From NCBI GenBank assembly GCA_009760855.2, contig WPIO01000021.1, forward strand, positions 2,640,001-2,702,000: 62,000 nucleotides of DNA. The letters are read 5' to 3'. Each line of letters starts with the position of its first letter. The first letter of the stretch is position 1. This stretch comes from Cristatella mucedo (taxonomy: Eukaryota > Bryozoa > Phylactolaemata > Cristatellidae). The translations under genes were made by a program, and so were the position numbers. A model generated the notes under the pieces. That model had not been told where the DNA came from. It saw only the letters and a list, made by a program, of their open reading frames with translations, and made no database searches. Positions 49,201 to 57,169 of the stretch are shown one piece after another.

Positions 49201-52200
49201 TGGCTAGTTTGCTGTGTCCTCGATTTCTGCAGCCTGAGTGTGTTTGTAAACAACGGACATATTCATCTTTTGACTATGTAGATATAACTAGTAGAGATGG
49301 TAGCGCTACATAAATCAGCTATGATGTTTTAGCCAAATTTTACAGTACATGTGCTCACATATGAAGTTATTTGGAAATACAGACTGATCAGAGGCCGCCT
49401 GCCACGAGGCTGAGCTCCGAAAAAGAATTGTTTGAATTAGGTTAGAGGCACCACTGTTAACGTCTTAACAATAATAATAATAATGATAATACATGTCTAT
49501 AGTGCCCTCAGAGAATGAAATCTCTCTCTAGGCACTTTACAGATGCTGCATATAAAGCATCGGAAAGCTGGTGATGTGATGCCAAGTCCGAGTAGGTAGT
49601 ACTTCGGATAGGTATTCTGAAGCAAGAGAATGATGCCACCCAACCGTGAGGGACCGAACTTTGAAATCGATACGCTGCTTAATGGAGAGCTACTGCAAGT
49701 TGGTTGAAAGGGGCATAAATAATGTAGCTTTTGTGGCGTTAGCAACAGGCAAGCCTGGCTGCAGATGTTCGCACAAGCGATCAGTGTCTTCTTGCATAGG
49801 CTGGTAGATCTACAAATAATAATGATTATGGCATTACGACATTTGAATAGCACCCTAAGGGATCTGAATTTCTTATAGGCACTTTACATTTGCTGCAAAC
49901 AAGCATGTCAATTGGTTTTTATAAAAATAAATTAAGAAAAGTAATTCATTTCTATATCGCCCTAAGAGAACCTAATCTCTATTCGGGTGCTTCACGTGTG
50001 CCTCGGGGCTCGAGCCCATGACCTCGCTCATCAAATATCTTGATCTTGGTCGAGTGAGCACCTAAACCACTTAGCTAAACCAGTGCAGCCGAATAGCATG
50101 CATGGTGTCTGCGAGTTTCAAGTAGAGTTATGGAAGTCGCGTTTGGATGTCACGAATGCATGAAACAGTGCGACTGCTGTATCCATTTTAAGTAGACCCG
50201 AACTTTTGCAACGGTTCCTAGCTGAAAGTAGGCCAACTTGACTGTGGAGTTGGTGCGGTCATCTAGTGAAAGGTCTCTTAGGAAGACGGTATAGAGATTT
50301 CCTGCAGATGCTACAGAAAAAATGCTGGCTGGACCCTTTTTGATGGATATACTTTCCATCTTCGGGGTAGCACTAGGGTTTTCCCTGAGCAGGTCAGCTG
50401 ATTGTAGTGTCATTTAGTTTGAGAAAGTTTTCCGATAGACCTGTCGTCGGGCTGGGTATCGCGACCTAGCAACAAGCGTGCTGGCTCCGACACCAAACAC
50501 TTGATTCTCCAAACTATGCCGGCCAAGCCCAGTCTACACACTCAAGACGGCTGCTGGCGTAGAGAGATCTCACCCCCTCCTACCTTGCACTACTTCGGCT
50601 GCCCTTATATTCCAAGCATGCATTGTTTTCGCACTGTCGAGCCCTCCCTTGTTCGTTTCGAACCCTCCCGACAGCTGGCGGCAGTTTGTGGTATGACGAT
50701 GGATGTCCTCACAGATGCTGCCACTGCATGGATTTGGGTAGGACTGCTGAGTCATCTGTCGGGTCAGCCTGCGGCAGCTTAGGCAGTCTGAGTCCTCATA
50801 GGGTCTCCGCCCAGTGCTCGCAGGCTGCAGAGTCGTGTTCCTGCACAGCCATCCGAGTGCAAACGTCAGCAATACATGCTGCAAGGGATTTAAGCGAGTT
50901 TGACGTGCTGGTAGGTGGATGGAAGCAAAGCATGGGTACAGCCGTGTGTTCTGCATGAAAATGAGTCCCCAGGTTATCGGTCCGATGTTCCATCAATGAT
51001 CCACTATCCATGCTCTCCCCGATGGAAATATCTAGTCTACTCTTTGCTCAATGCTCAACACGAGGCCTTAAAGCGTCGGATTAGAATTTCTACTACTAAA
51101 TATTGAGCACTTAGCTGCCTCGGATCCTTAGTAGATGTTCATGTTTTAGGAATCTCTCGTAAATGGAACACGGTAGTCGCTGAATGCAGCCACAGCAGCA
51201 AACGAGACTGTTGATTACCATTCGACGGCATGATTATCATCCAATTCGATGGCATGCTATCCAGTGCTGCTAATTTTTCTCAAATGCTATGCTGACAAGT
51301 ACATACTTCCATACTGACCCGGCTGCTCATGTCAGCTTCAAACATCTCTGACAATGCAGCTACAAAGTTTCATTTGGATATGCTTAACCCTTGTTGAGTC
51401 AAGTGTGTGACGTCACTGTTAGAGGGTCATGCAACCGTTGACTGTGTGAATGCCGATGCTGTTTGGGCCTCACTAGATCGTTGTCGCATGCGCACCAGCT
51501 TGCAGAGCATCTGTACTATGTTTGTCTTTGACACCAGATCAAGACCTACAGTGCCTGGGATCGTGGCATGATGGAGACAGTTGGTTGTATGTGAAGTCTG
51601 GTGGAGATTACCGATGCATAGTAAGTAATAACGGCCGTTGAGCTCACTGATGTGATACAAAATGAATTTTTGTTGTAGGAGTACTTTTAATTAAATCTGA
51701 GCATGTATGCCACCCCTCGTAAGCCAGTGACCTTAGTTTTCATCGAGGTCTCCGGATAGACGCAAAGGCAGTTGGGCCGTAACGATTCGGTTGAGCTGTA
51801 GTGCTGACAGACCGCATTGCTCAAGTACAGAAACTGAGTTAAGAGCAATTTAATAGCCTCATTTATATAGTGGCCGGAGATTTTTCACCATCCTTGCATT
51901 TGACGATCAAGAGCTGCCTTCTGCAGGGTTCGAACCCACAGCCTGGGTCTGGAAATGCATGCTCTTTAATGGTGATCTAATGCCTCTAATGCTGATTTAA
52001 TGCAGGCCTGGCGAGTATTCGGAGGCACCTGCTAATCGAGCAGTTGTAGTAGGCAGTAGATAGGGCACTTCGGAGCAAGGTCCACTCACCAGCAAGCTCT
52101 GCTTCAGCAGAGCTGAAGAGCCGACCAATGCCGGTGGGATATGGCAGGTGTGCGGCCCTGTTGACGCTGGACTGCTCCTGCATAATTGCCGATGAATCAC

Positions 52201-55200
52201 TTCTGCTTCCTCTGGGGAGCCCTCGCCTTATAACTTGGGTGCTCAGCAGCAGCTGTGCAACGTTGGTAAACCAGTGGACCGAGCACCGGGTGGGGGGTCG
52301 GCGGCTTAGCTGCAAGTCCTGGTAGGCACGGCGCCGGTCGCTGTAGATCAATCCACTCCGGCACCGTGGCGCCGCTCTATTAATTAGGATCGTAATGATG
52401 CTGCTAGTCAGGGGACCCCTAAGGACGTGTGGTCATAAAGTATTAAAAGCTTTTGCAGTAGCCGTGCCGTCTAGTCTCTGCCGCAAATTTTCATAGCAGC
52501 TTCGTATGCAGACGAATGATAGTTGTCTCCAACTGCTCTCCCATGCCCATTTCCACTCGTTTCTTTCCTGTTTTCTTCTCCCTCTCCCTATCACTCTGCC
52601 CAGCTTTGTGTATCTGTCCATCATTCGATATCCAATCAAGTTTTGTATCCATGTTTTTCAATACGCCTGTGAGCCAGAAGTCTAGAAGAGGATACTTCTC
52701 TGCAGGGGCTGATTGCACGTTCATGTATAGGATTCACCTGTGTAGTACCCTAAGACAGTTTGATATCTATCCAGACGCTTTAGCATGCTAAAGGGCTCGA
52801 GCTCACGACCCTGGTCGTTAAAGCCAAGCACCAAATCCTTGGGCAAAACTAGGACGGCACAATGACACGTTAGAGTTAAGTCTGGTCCAGCTCTCCGTGC
52901 CATTCGGCTGGCATCCATTGTGTCCGTGAAATTCATTTAGATATCACAGGTGGGTAATAGAAGTAACCAAAAGGTTCGACGGAGTAAGTGGTCAATGTAG
53001 CAGCATTGGTGATCAGTTTTTGGTTATAGCTCATCCTGGCTAAAGCTTACTGGATGTATGCCGGCCAATGGTATACACATTAATGTCCCGGCTGGATAAT
53101 TTCGTGCTCATTGGTCTGCATGCTAGCAGCTTTGTTCCAACAATTTCTCGTTCACTCGTCACGGTGGCCAAACGCATAAGCAGTCTTGTATTGGATGACC
53201 CGTGAGTGCTAGATTTGCTGCCGACTATGGTGGCTGCAGTTCGAACCCCAGCTGCGAGTGGTATGAAAAAATAACCCTTCCTGCAGTTTTCCTTCAGGCA
53301 GATCCGGCGATGCTGTCACAATTTTGCCGCGCTGTAGCGCCCTTTTTTCGGCAATGGCTACAGATTCGGTTTTTTTGCCAGAGGTACAGGAGCCTTCAAG
53401 GCGGCCAGTTGGAGCTCTATGTCTCGGATGACAGCTCGTGTACGTCCATTTCGAGCGATCGAACATCGCCGTGGGTCCTGAAGCTGACCAGCTGTAAGTA
53501 GACCCTGAAGAATGAACTTGATTACTAAATATCACTCCTAGCCTCGATCAAAGCCGAACCGTCAACGTGGCAGCACCACATTATGATGCGAATAGTGTCA
53601 GCAGCCCTAGTATTGGATCGTGACAGACGTGCAGGTATGCTAAAACTTTTAAGAGAATATTTTCTTCTTCGTCTGCAGCTGCCAAAGTCAGTTCAAGCCG
53701 CCGAAGTCTGCAAAGCTGCTCATTCCCTGGTTGGTTCATCTCAACGTCTTGGCGAGACGTCACGGGTGCCATGAACCTCGAGCTGGGAAACCAGCGCTCT
53801 GTGCACCTGTCACTACCTGTTCAGGCCCTTGTTGCCTCGCATACTACCTATCAAGGGCAAATTCGCAATGTTACCGTCACTCGAACCACTTGCGTCACCG
53901 CGAACCCTAAAAGTGCCGACCTTCAACCGACCGAGGATTATATTGTACGCGTAATGGAGGAATGGTAAGCAATGCCACTGCCAGATGCACGTGCTTGCTG
54001 TTACCTTTCGTCGTCACCTCTGCTTTGTTTTAGCCATCAGCCGCAATCAGCTGGTTGTACTAATGAGTCCTCGTTTTTTTAGTCATGTATGACTCGTGAC
54101 AATGTAAGCGCTAGTATTTCATTCTGGGCAGTCGTGGTTTTCAGGACTTACATCCAAAAGCCTCTGCACGGTCTAGCCTTACACTCTTGTAGCCGTACTT
54201 GAATTCACTTAGCTTCTCGTGCTGATAAGGTTTTTTAAACTGTGCATACTTTCGCGGAAAGCATTAGCCAACCACCACTCCCCTCTACTTCGTCTCTCTG
54301 TTGTGTCATCTGCACACCATTTTTGTGGCCTCTAGTTTACGATTTCCAGTAACACTATGCTTGGTGTACTGTTAAGTTTTTCGACTATCCAGCGTCTCGT
54401 TTGCTTTCGAGCCATCCCTTCATGCAGCCAACTTTGTGTCACTCCCACATTACTGAATGGCTGCCGGTCCTGGGCAGTCATTTGGAAATTTCGCAGGCAT
54501 TCTATTAAGTTATCCGGCGATCGTGCCACTTCTAATTGTTATTGCAACAGATTACATCAGAATATGTCACTGTGCGTGCCTTCAGCAGAGTTTATAGTAT
54601 TGCAGACTCTGTGCAAGATGATTCGTTGCAAAATGCCCGTGCCACAGAATTTGGCTTGCACTATACTCCTGTTCAAATGTAAAGTTGACGCCCCAAAATG
54701 GTGTCGCTCCGTGATTGACGAAAACTCTCTCTCTATTGTCACCGCCCACAGCACGTCGCGCTACCAGTGCCTGCGGTTCAAGAGGCTAGCCGACAACGCT
54801 GTACTGCTGAAAAAAGGTAATCGTCGTCTCCACCTGCGCCGAGTCTGTAGCTTCGTTGTCTCACCTTGCAGCTCCTCTACGTGGCCCGCCCAGGGCGACA
54901 CAAACCACTGGCAGAATGCTTGCTTTATCGCTGCCTGTGCAGACGATTCTGTTATGGTAGCTGCTTATCAGTGGTCCGAGCTACTTCTGTATTCCTTTAC
55001 TGAAGTATGCAGCCGCCACAGTTCTGTCTATGGCTTTTTGCTATAATGGCGAATAATTTTAATCTGTAGGGGTGCCGGTCTCTCATCCAGAAGGAGCTTG
55101 CCGAGTTTCTGCCATGCAAAGTGAAGAATGGACCAGAGACCAGCTGCTTGTCGGTAAGCGATGTCTACGACTGCAGACGTTCACGCTGGGCGGTCATCCG

Positions 55201-57102
55201 CTTGCGTAGAGTGCGACAGCTGTAGAGCAGAACACATGCTTGTCGCGATCTCACATTTCCTCGATACATTCTGCTGTGGCTGATTTTTTGGCAAGTACTT
55301 CTCTACATCGGTAGTGCCGGAAAAGAACCAACGTCAGTGACAGTGCTCACTCCAATGGTTCGGTTTACCGACCGCTAGCGTAATTCCTCGTTCCAGTGTG
55401 CTCGACTTCCCTAGCCTGCGTCGTATTAGCTGTCCACAATGTCGGCTACCCTTTGATCGCTTGATGGATTTAATGACGGGGGGGGGGGACACAGTTACTA
55501 GGGAATGAATACATGCTCGTTCAGCAGCGAGCTCTCTTTTCAGCTTCAGCCTCGCCAAGATCGTGCCCTTTCGTCGGCCAGTATCGCATGTTGAACGGAG
55601 AGCTGGCACGCGGCGGCGGTGCAGAGGGCTGCACGCCGGCTGCTGCCACTTTCAGAGTCGGATGCAGCAGTCCTGCTTCGGTGAACGTCGTCGCTGCTTG
55701 TCAGAATATTGAAGGTGAGCTTTGGAGCTAGACTTCGCCTCAGCTATGCTATGGATGTGCGTCGTAAACAGAGACGGGGCCTTGCTTATTGCTGCATCCG
55801 TCTCCTTTGGCAGAACAGCAATACGAATGCCTTGCTAGCTGGGCGACGCCGGAAGCCAAGTATGTCATCATCGGCCCACTCAAGAGGTCAACGTCCATAG
55901 CAGCTTGCTATGTGAGTCGAACGCTAGCTCCCCCTGGCTACGCTTCCCTGTCGCTAAGTAAATTGGTGTACACATAATATTAGCTCAATCGGTTAGAGCA
56001 CATGATCGGTTGTACAGAGATTGCAGGTTGCCCTGCTCGAGACGATAATCCCTGTTCAGCTTTCAGTCGCACGGTAGACGGCCTCCGGTCACTCTATATA
56101 TTGAAATTGTTATAGGTGCATACGTGCAATGCTTACAGTATATTTATATAAATACATATATATAGCTCAATATATATATAGCTCAATGTATAACTAGCTC
56201 ACGCCTGTGAAAAATCATGGAAAATCTCAGCATTCCGTTAGAATGGGGGTCTGCTTGTCCGTTGACCTAGTTGTTAGCCCAGTCTAGCTGGGGTTCACCA
56301 GCTAGGCTGGGCTAGGGCTCTATACTACGACCTGTGTCATCAAGTGCTGGAATCCTACCTTCAGTCCCTTTCTGTTTCTGACCTTGTCGTGACTAATGCA
56401 TTCGCTGAGTTTTCACCGCACGAAGCTCCTGGGCTTCTTCAGCCTCTAAGTGTATTCATCAGCGACGGGTAGTGAATCAGCACTGAGTTACGGTACGGTA
56501 CCGATGAGCTGACCATCGTTAAATTCATATTAATATTGTAAGCGTCCCGTGAAGAATCATGGGCAGATTCTATTCATGCATGTTGCGACAGCCCTTCGTA
56601 CGACCTTTCGTTGGGCTGGGTAGCGAGACCGAGCAACAAGTCTCCTGGCTCCAACACCAAGCAAGCAATCGATTAGCAGAAACCATGCCGGCCAAGCCCA
56701 GACTACGCACTCGAGACGGCTTCCGGCGTACACGGATCTAGCCCTCTCCTTCTATCCCTATCCCTCCTCTCCTCTGTACTCCTGCGGCAGCTCTTTTATT
56801 CCGTGCAGGCATTTGTTTTGCACTGCCGAACCATTGTTCGTACCAGAACCGCCGACAGCTGGCGGCTGTTTGTGATAGACGGATGTCCCCACAGACACTG
56901 TCAATGCATGGATTTGGGCCGGACTGCCGAGTCATCCGCGGCAGGCCATTGTCCGCCCCTCAACCGCTCAAGAGCCTGCGGCTGCTTAGGCAGTGTGATC
57001 CCCGTAGGGCACTGCCCGATGTTCACGAGCTCCCGAGTCTGGTTCCCTCTCACATTTCCGTTGCTTCCCGAAGGCATGCGCATCAATGCATGTTCCATTT
57101 CA

Positions 57103-57169
<67 letters not shown>

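Larger units (their letters stand above)
49038..51537 (+). other. Intron 5, rich in nested repeats
   Basis: 49.04-49.46 kb and 50.97-51.5 kb hold nothing recognised. The rest is LINE tails, a family II SINE and an unclassified insert, listed separately. Confidence 0.6.
51621..53381 (+). other. Intron 6
   Basis: Contains SINE copies listed separately. 51.99-52.73 kb holds nothing recognised; small frames there have no motif. Confidence 0.55.

Noticed and set aside
54357-55046. 229-codon open frame
   Set aside because: Only the 54752-54816 part is supported as an exon by splice sites and motif; the rest has no similarity to the family.
55978-56050. Functional tRNA gene
   Set aside because: The A box is good but the B box and stems are decayed; it better fits a SINE head or pseudogene.
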